Source of the DNA: Picocystis sp. L7
Taxonomy: Eukaryota; Chlorophyta; Picocystophyceae; Picocystales; Picocystaceae
Assembly (NCBI GenBank): GCA_020975725.1
Contig: QXJR01000008.1
Span: 248,001 to 312,000, forward strand
Reading direction: 5' to 3'
Length of the DNA: 64,000 bases
Part shown: positions 43,274 through 52,506 of the stretch, piece after piece
How positions within the stretch are numbered: position 1 is the first letter of the stretch
How the letters are laid out: each line of letters starts with the position of its first letter
Program-made: the position numbers and the translations under genes
The notes under the pieces: generated by a model
Seen by the model: the letters and a program-made list of their open reading frames with translations, nothing else
Told to the model about the DNA's origin: nothing
The model's database searches: none

Positions 43274-44305
43274 TCAGTCAACGTTTGCCATTTCCACATC
43301 TCCACCAGCTGCAGCGCCCTTCTTTCCCTTTGAGCCCTTGCGCTCAAGGAGTGCCTTACGATCTTTGTCTAGCTTGATCTTCGTGATCACCACTTTAGAA
43401 GGATCGATGCCCACATTCACTGAGGTCCCTGTCACCTTATCTCTCGTGATACGTTCAATGTGGATGACCCACTTTTTGCGGTACACCTGCACTACCTTGC
43501 CTTCACGGCCCTTGTAAATGCCACGCGTAACTTGCACTTCGTCATCTTTGCGAATAGGGACGGAGCGAGCCTGCAGCACAACAGGGTCAGTACACTCGGA
43601 CAAGCAAACTTGTGTGGATCTAGACTAGAAAGGGATACAACACATACCCCGTACTTGTTTCGAAGCTCTGCAGAGAGAGGAGAGCTCATCAACTTTTGCC
43701 GCACCGAGGAAGGAGCAGTGAAGTGTGCCTGTGTGCGAGACGAAAGAGAACAGAAACGTCAGAGCCAGCACCCAGCACGGATCAATCTCGAATACCAAAA
43801 TACGTAGACAGTACAACTGCAAAGCACAAGCTGCGGGAAAGGATACGACGGATCCCGACGCCAGAAAGTGCAACGAAGGAAAGAGACGCGTCGTCTACGT
43901 TCAGGCTGTTGGGTCTGCTGGTACACCTCGGCCATGGTTCAACCGTCCTTTCCGCTGAAGCACTGTCGCTCAGGCATCCGAAAACCCTGGGCGTGCGAAC
44001 GTGCTCCTGGCACTCCCCCTCCAACGGCACTAAGACGTGTCACATCCGGCGACTTCGCTCGCAAGAATCTCGCCGATTCAGACACGGCACGGGTGTGGTA
44101 TACCAGCACATTGGATTCGCATTCGCACGGTCTTTCCTGCAGCTTCCCTTTTCGCTCGCTCTCTTCCAACCAGCAAACCCCAGCGTCGCCGATCTATTAC
44201 CGTGCGCAAGGGTTTCGCTTTTTTCTTTCCGTCGCGTAGTTTCCTGCTTCACCTCACCTTCCTGTTCTTTCTCCTAGAGGAGGTCACGCTCGGGTTGTAC
44301 TTCAT
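43274..44305 (-). CDS. RPL26: Ribosomal protein eL/uL24 family, cytosolic RPL26
   Basis: Large-subunit protein near the peptide exit tunnel. Three exons on the minus strand: 44305-44258 ([16 protein letters not shown]), 43728-43648 ([17 protein letters not shown]) and 43570-43274 ([14 protein letters not shown] to the stop). Introns are GT-AG, 529 and 77 nt. The joined protein is 141 residues, the usual RPL26 length, and includes the KOW motif ([20 protein letters not shown]). Phases agree at both junctions. It is head to head with GID8, 420 bp between start codons. Confidence 0.97.
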
Positions 44306-44724
44306 CGCGGCGCGTTCACGATCCGCCAAGCTGCGAAGCGACTGGTGGCGGCGCGAGCGGATTCCCTTCCTCTCAGGGATCCCTCCCCACAAACCTCCCC
44401 GTTCGACCCCGACTGTCCCCCGGCTGGGAAGACCGTGGATGGACCGCATGTACAGGGCTGTCTTTGCGATCCAAGAGTGCAGGCGGGAGGGGCGTCCAGG
44501 TACGGCGTAGGGGTACGGGAAGGCTGGTCCTGGGTGGGTCCGGTTGGGATTGGAAGAACGCCTCCCTTTTGAAAGGGAAGGAAGGAACCGCACCCTTGGC
44601 GCATTCTCTCATCGTCTCATCTCGCGTTTCGTGGCCAGTTGCACGACGAACAAGACCAGGCGGTCCGGACGCACCTCCGACGGGATTCCAAAGCACGCGT
44701 GAAACTGGTTCGGTCGGCAGCATC
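44306..44724. other. Divergent promoter, RPL26 / GID8
   Basis: 419 bp between the two start codons. G/C-rich with no clear TATA box. Frames crossing it, including an upstream extension of GID8, show no conserved sequence. Confidence 0.55.
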
Positions 44725-45420
44725 ATGGGACGAGGGGAAGCGTCTTCGAAAAAAGTAATCACGAGAGAACAATGGGAGAAGAAGCTGGCGTCGATCAAAG
44801 TCAAAAAAGAAGACATGAACAAGCTCGTGATGAACTTTCTTGTCACAGAAGGATACCTCGACGCGGCAAAATTGTTTCAAGAAGAGTCTGGAACTGAAAT
44901 GCACGCGGATGAGAAGAACATTTCGGAAAGAATGCACATCAGGAAAGCCCTACAGTCTGGTGACGTGGAGGGAGCGATTGACAAGGTCAACGACTTGAAC
45001 CCGGGCATCCTAGAAGACAGAGATCATCTCTTCTTCCATCTTCAGCAGCAAAAGTTGATTGAATTGATAAGGGAAAAAAAAGTGGAAGATGCTCTGGAAT
45101 TCGCTCAGGAGTACCTTGCACCAAAGGGGGAAGAGAATGAGGCATTCCTTGAAGAACTGGAGAAAACCGTAGCCTTGTTGGCATTTGAAGATGCTTCATC
45201 ATGCCCCATCAAAGACCTGTTGGAGTTCTCTCAGCGTCAGAAAACTGCAGGAGAGCTAAATAGCGCTATTCTTGCCAGCCAAGGCAAAGAAAGGGAACCC
45301 CGTTTGCCAGGTCTCCTTAGGTTGCTGACGTGGGCACAACAAAAGCTGGATGAAAAGGCTGTGTATCCAAGGATAAATGATTTGAGCACTGGGAAACTGG
45401 AAGATCCACCCCTGGAATAA
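44725..45420 (+). CDS. GID8: GID8-like LisH-CTLH protein
   Basis: 231 residues. LisH motif at about residues 28-55 (M-N-K-L-V-M-N-F-L-V-T-E-G-Y-L-D-A-A-K-L-F-Q-E), CTLH from about 60 (R-M-H-I-R-K-A-L-Q-S-G-D-V-E-G-A-I), and the CRA segment to the end (F-A-Q-E-Y-L-A-P then L-E-K-T-V-A-L-L-A-F-E-D). This is the scaffold subunit of the GID/CTLH E3 ubiquitin ligase, which degrades gluconeogenic enzymes in yeast. The frame is open for 87 codons upstream, but the family starts at about the chosen Met (M-G-R-G-E-A-S-S-K-K). The N-terminal start is in a purine-rich context. Intronless, with AATAAA 19 nt after the stop. Confidence 0.94.
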   Translation: MGRGEASSKKVITREQWEKKLASIKVKKEDMNKLVMNFLVTEGYLDAAKLFQEESGTEMHADEKNISERMHIRKALQSGDVEGAIDKVNDLNPGILEDRDHLFFHLQQQKLIELIREKKVEDALEFAQEYLAPKGEENEAFLEELEKTVALLAFEDASSCPIKDLLEFSQRQKTAGELNSAILASQGKEREPRLPGLLRLLTWAQQKLDEKAVYPRINDLSTGKLEDPPLE

Positions 45421-45438
45421 TCACTCACTTATATCTCT

Positions 45439-45444
45439 AATAAA
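45439..45444 (+). terminator. Polyadenylation signal of GID8
   Basis: AATAAA 18 nt past the stop codon. Confidence 0.6.
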
Positions 45445-45804
45445 TGGAAGTGCATTCTGTGTAATCGCCACAGCAGATTATTGTTACCTGGCATTGCTGC
45501 AAGTGCTCTCCAGATGTTGCCCGTGGTCAGGGTCTTTACTGTGACGGCCAACCTGCACATGAAGGGGTGTTTACCACTGGATCCTCTTCTATACGAGCGC
45601 CATGTAGGCCACGCTTGACGATAGCAACCGAATGGAATTGTGGCCCCATGTGCCCGTCGAATCAAATCTGGTTTGAAGAACTTCCTTTGTGCCTTGAAAG
45701 GCTGGTCAGCGGTCGACATTTGCCTGCACAGTCTTTCATCTCGATGTTTACCCCCTGCTCCAGTAAAGTGGGCATAGTTATTGCTATCCACCGGCAAGTG
45801 AATT

Positions 45805-46038
45805 TTGAAACACTTCTCTTATGCCCGAAGAACAGAAGGTGTTCCCATGCATCCCATCGACCGCCATAGAGTTGCTTGCCGCATGTACCCAATGCAGAAC
45901 AGCATGCGCAAAGTTGCTCTGCTACTGCAAGCTAGCCCTGCATCCGTCTACCGTTGGCGGCAACACCGGAATGATAGCCATACAGCTGCCGTGCCTGCAA
46001 GTCCTAGCAGGTCGTCGCCACGCCGAAGGGTTGCATAA
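45805..46038 (+). pseudogene. Helix-turn-helix fragment upstream of Fanzor copy C
   Basis: A 77-codon frame containing M-R-K-V-A-L-L-L-Q-A-S-P-A-S-V-Y-R-W-R, which fits a helix-turn-helix of the transposase or recombinase type. The frame is broken beyond it. From 46080 to 46700 further broken frames follow without a clear domain. It may be the N-terminal part of the Fanzor gene or a separate first gene of its element. The finding is weak. Confidence 0.35.
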
Positions 46039-46707
46039 CCTCCAAACCGCTCTACACCCTTGCCCAGATCACCGAACTGGTGCATAGCATGGAGGAGGAT
46101 GCCAACAAGAAGCATGGGCACGCAAATTGCTCAGAGAAGCTGAAGCGGCGCAAGACGACCGTGGAGACTGTGGTCAAGGCAAGCCTGCAGAAACACCTGT
46201 GCGGCGATGGTCGGCAAAGGTTGCGCGACGCCAATCAAGTGCGTGTGTTGGTCTCCTTGCAACCCTACCACCTCGTGAGCATTGCTCTGTCGGGCAGGCT
46301 CAAAGAGTGCTTCGATGGGGCCGAGGACGTCGCAACAATCGCGTTGCCTGACCGGACGTGCCCATCCTTTTTATTGGCAGCTCGTGCTCTTTGTGGAAGA
46401 CGCCCAAAAACCTGACCCTACGTCAAAGCGTACTGCTAGACTCATCCTCTGTTGGTGGCCAAGCTGCCGTCGCAACGCCAACGTGGAGAATGCAACATTT
46501 ATAGCGCAAGTGCCCAAAAGTACACGACCAACCTACGCAACCAGTGTCGTGGGCTTCGAAGGGCGGTTGGGCAAGTTTCCGCGTGCCTTCCAAGATGTCA
46601 GGGACTTGACAAGCTGGCAACGCATGTTAATGTTGCTCGAGGTCTGTGGATGGCCCGTCCTTGTAGACCTTGGATCCTTGCCACGGCTGCCCGCAATGCA
46701 GCTGTAG

Positions 46708-47926
46708 GTGGATGAGCACCGTCGCATCCTTGGCTTGGCAGCGGGCAAAGACGTCTTGTAACAATGGATGAACAACAAGAACAATCTGCACCGCTTGGTG
46801 CGTCATCCGGTCCACCTATCCAAGTTCTTGGAGCGGGTTGAGTAGCCAACCCTTGACCCCGTGCCGGTTGACAAGGAAGGGTGCGTAATTAATCTTGGCA
46901 GACACCTCCGTGTACTACGGCCGGCTGAAGAAGCCGAGGGTGGTGCAGTGCAACGAGAAGGCCTTCGTCGCCCATGCTGCCAAGCATTGGGCAGCGTCCT
47001 TTGCGATCAACAGGTTGCAAGGAAAGGGCAGCGGGGAGTTCACCCGCAACGCGGAGAGCGACGGTGTAAGCGTTTCTGTGTACTTCCAACAGATCAAGTT
47101 GGTTCGGGATGACGTGCTTGTAGTCTCGGTTGCTTCATGATCCCGGAGCCCGTTTGTTGGTTGTGCGGACAATTACGACGTCCTCGGGAACGACCCGGCG
47201 CTCCAACATCTACTACATCGCCAAGGAAGAAGCTGGCGGGAGGTTCAAGAGCTAGAAGAAGGCGAGGAAGCATCATTGCATGGAGTGCGGCATCACGGCA
47301 GCAAGTAGAGCCAGCCAACACCCGGCGGTGCAGCAGGTAGTGCAAAAGTTGTACCACGTCACCTTGAAGGACATGGGCATGGCGGCGCACCGTGAGTTTT
47401 TGAACGCGATGCGGGAGACGTACGACGAGCTGTGGGCCGAGTACCTGAAGATACGTTGGGCGAACCAGCAACTTAGGTTGTACGGCGGCAGTACGAGGGT
47501 GCTCGCCACCATCCTGAAACACGTGGCGAGGGAGGCCGCCGGCGCGGCGGGCAAGCCCTTGGTGGTCGCCTACAGCACGGCCAAGTTCGCTCTGAGCGGC
47601 CGCGGAAAGCTAGCAGCTCCGACATCACGGGCGTTCAAGGAGTGTGTCCAACGCTTCAAGCCCGTGTTGGTGGACGAGTTGAGGACGACCGTGGTACACA
47701 TGGGGGGGGGGGGGGGGGGCTCATTGAAGAAGCAGGTTTGGGGCAGGCAGCGGTTAAGCGCTTGATGTGGTGTGGTTCCACCAACGGCAAGTTCGCCACC
47801 CGTGACCTGAACTTTGCTCTAAACATTCGGATGTGCCAGGCTTTGTCGGTCTGGCCGGCAAAGCTGTGATGTGTTGCAGTGCAAGAGCGGTTGAATATGG
47901 TCGTCGGCAGGGTCATTCGATGCTGA
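46708..47926 (+). pseudogene. Broken Fanzor (TnpB-like nuclease), copy C
   Basis: Readable pieces in changing frames follow the order of copy B. A beta block (E-S-D-G-V-S-V-S-V-Y-F) precedes RuvC-I H-D-P-G-A-R near 47145, Asp present. Next come a helical stretch (L-Y-H-V-T-L-K-D-M-G-M-A) and RuvC-II context V-A-Y-S-T-A-K-F-A then P-T-S-R-A-F-K-E-C and V-D-E-L-R-T-T-V-V-H. After a long G run, a reduced finger (W-C-G-S-T-N) leads to RuvC-III F-A-T-R-D-L-N-F-A-L-N-I with the Asp intact. The C-terminal tail V-V-G-R-V-I-R-C mirrors copy B. Several breaks occur, so it is inactive, though better preserved than copy A in its C-terminal half. It lies between GID8 and GCVH, both apparently unharmed. 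Confidence 0.85.
47702..47719 (+). repeat. 18-base G homopolymer within Fanzor copy C
   Basis: An uninterrupted run of 18 G between the V-V-H segment and the finger of copy C. The reading frame changes across it. The run could be slippage in the relic or a sequencing length error. Confidence 0.85.
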
Positions 47927-48070
47927 AGAGAGAAGAGATGGCGGGTTGCTATTGGGGTCGTTGGGCAACCCAATGGATTGGTGTGTGCGTTGGGCAAATT
48001 GTGTCCGAATTGGCTCAGGAGACGCTCGCGGTTGCTTTACACACCCAATAGCGTTGTAGGTCGACAGCAT

Positions 48071-48130
48071 ATACACTCGGGGGGGCTGAAGAAAAGTGAG
48101 ATGTTTCATTTTTCAGCTGACCGAGTGTAT
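48071..48130. repeat. Inverted repeat after Fanzor copy C
   Basis: Outer arms ATACACTCGG (48071-48080) and CCGAGTGTAT (48121-48130) match over 10 bp; inner arms GCTGAA (48085-48090) and TTCAGC (48112-48117) over 6 bp. The whole would form a bulged hairpin about 145 nt past the relic's stop and about 320 bp before GCVH. It may belong to the Fanzor element or to the GCVH promoter. Confidence 0.6.
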
Positions 48131-48451
48131 TAACTATCCCGTTGGTCCCAAGCCAAGTGCGGACCGAGACGCCACCTGTCCCGTCTGAGTTCCTCTCGAC
48201 ACGAGTGCTTCCCCATCCGACAGATCCAGCATCTCCCTGTTCGGGGTTGTTCCTGTCCCTGGGTCTCCTTCTGCGGTTGAAAGGGAGGTAAATTTTCAGA
48301 TGATATTTTCCTGGCCACCGTCTTGGGGGAGGATAGGGATGGCGGTGTAACAAGGTTTTCGATCGCACCTTCCCGACCGACTTTACGAGCGGCTTGCAGC
48401 TCGCATCCACGCGCGTTCCATCGAAACGAGCAGCGTCGATCGTCTGTAAGC
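48131..48451. other. Promoter region of GCVH
   Basis: Roughly 320 bp of G/C-rich sequence directly before the GCVH start; antisense frames are without a domain. Confidence 0.45.
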
Positions 48452-49319
48452 ATGGCCATGCGAACGGCTGCCTCCAAAATGGCTGGGGCCCTGGGGCTCC
48501 GAGTGCAAAACAATGGCGGAGCCTTTCAACGCCTCATGGCGACGGGTGCGTACGGAGCTCGACAGGACCGATCGCCGCGCTGAACGTCCGATTCTTCCAC
48601 TCGCGATGATCATGGATTTCATGCGACAGTTGGTCAAGGGATTGCGGGTGTATATGTGCATCAAACGAACGTTGGGTGCTTCGATCGCAACTCGGCCTAC
48701 CACCGGTCGAGATGTACGGTCATTTTGCCGAAGCGGATAAGGGGGTCGCAGAATCTGGGAGAGAACGCAGACTGACCACGCCTTGCGCCTGAAACGCTGC
48801 ATTTGTTCCTCCGCCATGCTGTCGTGGTCCACGACCATCGTTTCGAATACCCACACAAACAGTTGCCGACGGTCTCAAATATCAGCCTTCGCACGAGTGG
48901 GTGAAGCCCGAAGGCGACGTCGGGGTGATCGGCATCAGTGACTTTGCGCAGGTGCGTTCGCTCGAAGGATATTTACATGTAGTGACACTGCGCGAATTAC
49001 CTGTCTGACCCTTTTTGCATGCATCACGCAGGCTGAACTTGGTGACGTCGTGTATGTCGAGCTGCCGGAGGTTGGATCAACCCTGGAGAAAGGCGAAACT
49101 TTCGGCGTAGTGGAGTCCGTCAAGGCTGCTAGTGATGTGTACAGCCCGGTGAGTGGAGAAGTCATTGAGACAAATACTGTGCTGTCGGACGAACCTGCGT
49201 TGGTTAACAGCAGCCCTTTTGAGAAGGGATGGATGCTCAAGGTGAAATTGAGCAATCCTTCCGACCTGGATGGCCTCATGGATTCCAAGGCCTATTCGTC
49301 TCACATCGAAGAGCATTAA
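48452..49319 (+). CDS. GCVH: Glycine cleavage system H protein, mitochondrial
   Basis: Lipoyl carrier of the glycine decarboxylase complex, important for photorespiration. Three exons: 48452-48545, 48863-48951 and 49032-49319, with GT-AG introns of 317 and 80 nt. Phases join cleanly to give 156 residues. The first exon ([15 protein letters not shown]) is a mitochondrial-type presequence: no acids, several Arg and Lys. The mature part has [23 protein letters not shown] and the lipoylation site E-S-V-K-A-A-S-D, Lys present. The C terminus (K-G-W-M-L-K-V-K) is complete. The stop is 121 bp from the convergent FHA gene's stop. Confidence 0.96.
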
Positions 49320-49440
49320 TCCGTGTGTGGGCAGCAATCTACACAGAGCCAATGGTCCCGAGGTGGCTAATATGAAATATAACCGGTGAGAGCCTGCAGG
49401 GCACATGTGATGCTGCAGCAGGACATGGTGAGACTATTTT

Positions 49441-50220
49441 TCAATGCGCAAGTTCTACCCTCCATGCGGTGCCTAAATCCCCGAATGCGACCACATCTCC
49501 CACTTTAAGCTTCACATCGACATTTGGTCGCAATTTTGCTCGGTTCAAGAATGTTCCGTTAGTGCTTTCTAGGTCCCGGATGAGGTATCTGTCTTGCTCG
49601 TGATTCTTAGTGAGCATTGCATGAACCCCGGAAACGGTGGGCACGTCAACATTCATAACTTCGTATCCGCTGTCCTTGCAAAGCTGGTCGAGCATCAACA
49701 TGTTCTTCAACCTCCCCGAGCGCGAACGGATGAAGCCGAAGGCATCTTTGTGTATATCTGCTCCTATCAAAATACTCTGAGCACTTTTCAGCGCGAAGCG
49801 TGGGGTAAGGTCTTCATCCAGATCCGAGAAAACATCCATGACCGGATCGTGCGTGGCTACTAAAGTCCAACGTGATAGGACGTCCTCGAATTCGGTTCCA
49901 CTGCTGCCTTTGATCGCTTGTGGCATGTACCTAGCAAGCTTCAAACCCGCATTCCACGTGCCCACGGGCCTACTGGACGTGAATGCAGAGAGTGGACCTG
50001 AACCTCGAGGCCTGTGGAGCACAGTGTCTTCTGTTCCCACTGCCACACAAAGGACGACCGCTACCTTCTCCCGATACGAGTTCCTCGAGCATGGATTCCT
50101 GGCACGACGTTCGAACTTCCGTGATGAAGCCAGTGGGCCTCCGTTGTGTTGCTTGGAAGACATTGGTTTGGACGTGTTCGGTCCAAGTCTCCGGTTTCCG
50201 TTCCTCCAACCCGTCCCCAC
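49441..50220 (-). CDS. FHA-domain protein, possibly plastid
   Basis: 259 residues with a single FHA domain at the C terminus (about residues 170-259): T-V-S-G-V-H-A-M-L with the conserved Ser and His, then L-I-R-D-L-E-S-T-N-G-T-F-L-N and V-G-D-V-V-A-F-G-D. The match to T-V-S-G-V-H-A and the late G-D-x-V-x-F-G-D resembles plant chloroplast FHA proteins. The N-terminal 75 residues are rich in Ser, Arg and Lys with few acids, as expected for a transit peptide. FHA domains bind phosphothreonine; no partner can be named. It is divergent from the DUF4079 gene. Confidence 0.82.
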   Translation of the reverse strand: MGTGWRNGNRRLGPNTSKPMSSKQHNGGPLASSRKFERRARNPCSRNSYREKVAVVLCVAVGTEDTVLHRPRGSGPLSAFTSSRPVGTWNAGLKLARYMPQAIKGSSGTEFEDVLSRWTLVATHDPVMDVFSDLDEDLTPRFALKSAQSILIGADIHKDAFGFIRSRSGRLKNMLMLDQLCKDSGYEVMNVDVPTVSGVHAMLTKNHEQDRYLIRDLESTNGTFLNRAKLRPNVDVKLKVGDVVAFGDLGTAWRVELAH

Positions 50221-51557
50221 TTACACGTTCCCCCGATTCGTCTCCTCTCAGCGTGCGGCTCCTTCCTGGCGCACAAATCTTCGCCTTGCTTTGTCCCGTG
50301 CGATGGACAGGTCGCGTTCCACCGTCCCGTATCTGGACACCTGTGTCACCGTTCCACCACGGTTGGACAGGGCTGTGGGATTCAGTGGGTGTTCACCGAC
50401 TGCCTCCACGGTCCTCATCTTTCCAAGACGCTTCGGCAAAGGGGAGACAGTGTCGGACAGTCCCGGTGCGTGAAAGGGACCGTCCTGGACTAGAAGGGAG
50501 GGTCGACGTGGAATCCAACCGGATCGATGGAGTGGATAGGGCCGAGTGGGACAGCCAACCGACGACCATCGACGCACGGCGGTAGGGAGTGGAGGTCGAG
50601 CCCACGACGCGGCGCCGTCCCCAGGCGGCAGGTGAAGCAGAAACAAGAGTGGGACGGATACCATGGATCCGTTGCCAAGCGGATGGGAAACGTCGGCCTC
50701 GCACGGCACATGCTGCGTGAGGCCGATCGAACACCGCCGGTAGCGAGTGTCCAGTGGTTGTGAGGTGAGGGTATCGTTTCGACCGCCCAGACGCAACGCA
50801 GGGGAGCGATCCATTCGCCATCCAATCGTCGGCATTGGCCAATTCGTCGATGGACGCGATGGTCATCCTGCCCGCGAGGTCTTCGGTTGCCTTCGGCCAA
50901 GACCAGGTCGGAGTCCAACCGGCGTGAACGAGGCCACCCAACGACACCCTCCGAACGCGCATCTGGGCGACCGAGTCTTTGGCCTCGTGCTCCGTTCGTG
51001 TCAACACCACCTTCCATTGTACCAAGTGCGTTCTGGGTTGTGGCGCTGATGGACGCGTCACCTTTCGTCACGTGGATTTCCTCCACCGTCCGTTGGGGGA
51101 GAGGGGTGACGTGGCCCGTGTTGTGCTCAACGAGCGGACCACGGCGGTTGCAGGACTTGCACCAGGCGGTGCGGGACGACGGGAGGGACGCATCGTTCCA
51201 CCTGGACGCGGACGTGGCTTGGTCACCCGATTCCTGCCACGGTTCACTCCGAAAGACGTTCCGACGTCCCCGTCCACTCCCACGAAAGCCGTCTGGTCGC
51301 GTCGTCTTCCCGTCCGAACGGTCTCGATCCATCGTCTTCCACACCCCTCTCCACCCGCCTTGTCCTGGGGTTATCCCCATCCCCCACCCTTCTGGAGGCT
51401 TCGGGAAAGTGGGTGGATGGGACCAATGAAAGGGGGGTTCCCAGGGACGGACCCACCCCACCCCTCCGAGAAAGGGAAAGGCCTTCATTAGTGAAGTTGG
51501 GAGCGCGTCGACGCAACCGAACTCCGGAGACGCACCAGCTCGAACGCAAGAGACGCC
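50221..51557. other. Stop-poor divergent spacer, FHA / DUF4079
   Basis: 1.3 kb of G/C-rich sequence. Several frames on both strands are open for hundreds of codons, including a 443-codon antisense frame that overlaps the DUF4079 gene. None shows a domain, and their composition (Arg, Ser, Pro, Gly) is that expected from base content. Treated as promoter and leader sequence. Confidence 0.5.
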
Positions 51558-52346
51558 ATGCTCGCGATGCGCGCGACTTCGATGCCCGTGCGTGGATGCA
51601 CGAAAGCCAGGACGATGAAGCCGGGGGTGAGGTCGGTCGCACGTGCCGTCCAAGGGGAGAGGATCCGCGAAGAGATCGTCCAGGTTGAAGACACGTCGAC
51701 GAAGGCTTCGACAGTGGGATGGGCCCAGCTCGCCACTGCCTTCACGCTCGTCGCTGGAAGTGCCAATGCTGCGGGTGGGGAGTACGGGATCCTGGAAGGG
51801 AGGACCTTGGCCCTCCTGCATCCAGCCGTAGAATTCTTCCTGCTCGGAGCTACGTTCTATGCAGGGTATCTGGGCTTGCAGTGGCGTTCACTGCGTACCA
51901 TCGGAGACGAAATCAGCGAGCTGAAAAAGCAAGTCCCGGCTGTCGCCGAAGGAGAATCCTCTGGACCGAAGAGTGAAGCGGAGAGAAAGATCGACGAACT
52001 CACTGCAAAGAGGAAGGAGCTGGCAAAGGGTGGATTCCGGGACAAACACAATGCGATGGGCTCCCTCCTGCTAGGACTTGGTGTGACAATGACTGCAGCG
52101 GGGTGCTTCAACACTTATCTGAGGACCGGAAAGCTCTTTCCTGGACCGCACCTGTATGGAGGCATGGGCATCACCGTGCTCTGGGCATTGGCTGCAGCGC
52201 TGGTGCCTGAGATGCAGAAAGGAAACAACACAGCAAGGAATCTCCACATTGGATTGAATGTGGCCAACGTCCTGTTGTTTGTGAGTCAGGTCCCCAGTGG
52301 TTTGGAGATCGTCGATAAAGTTTTCCAGTTTACTTCATGGCCGTGA
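51558..52346 (+). CDS. DUF4079 membrane protein, plastid
   Basis: 262 residues. The first 50 are basic and hydroxylated, consistent with a transit peptide, followed by a hydrophobic A-T-A-F-T-L-V-A-G-S-A-N-A-A that may be a second (thylakoid) signal. The rest is the DUF4079 domain: H-P-A-V-E-F-F-L-L-G-A-T-F-Y-A-G-Y-L-G-L-Q-W-R, an acidic linker, F-R-D-K-H-N-A-M-G-S-L-L-L-G, then G-P-H-L-Y-G-G-M-G and M-Q-K-G-N-N-T-A-R-N-L-H-I-G-L-N. Four membrane helices are visible. The family is shared by cyanobacteria and plastid-bearing eukaryotes, and its function is unknown. It supports a photosynthetic host. Confidence 0.88.
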   Translation: MLAMRATSMPVRGCTKARTMKPGVRSVARAVQGERIREEIVQVEDTSTKASTVGWAQLATAFTLVAGSANAAGGEYGILEGRTLALLHPAVEFFLLGATFYAGYLGLQWRSLRTIGDEISELKKQVPAVAEGESSGPKSEAERKIDELTAKRKELAKGGFRDKHNAMGSLLLGLGVTMTAAGCFNTYLRTGKLFPGPHLYGGMGITVLWALAAALVPEMQKGNNTARNLHIGLNVANVLLFVSQVPSGLEIVDKVFQFTSWP

Positions 52347-52506
52347 ATCTGCTTGGATGGAATCTGCGTAGGTACAACATCAATCGCTTTTGGCCGGATT
52401 TTGCAATAGAGTATGCATATCATTGACTCCTTCTGCAAGGTAGAAATTATAAATGCACAGACAGACAGTGGCATAGAAGCGGTTGCGAACGACCGGTCAA
52501 CTCATT

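Noticed and set aside
44464-44724. Upstream in-frame extension of GID8
   Set aside because: Not conserved in the family; composition matches the divergent promoter.
50490-51821. 443-codon antisense frame across the FHA/DUF4079 spacer
   Set aside because: Arg, Ser, Pro and Gly rich with no domain; overlaps the well-supported DUF4079 start and follows from base composition.
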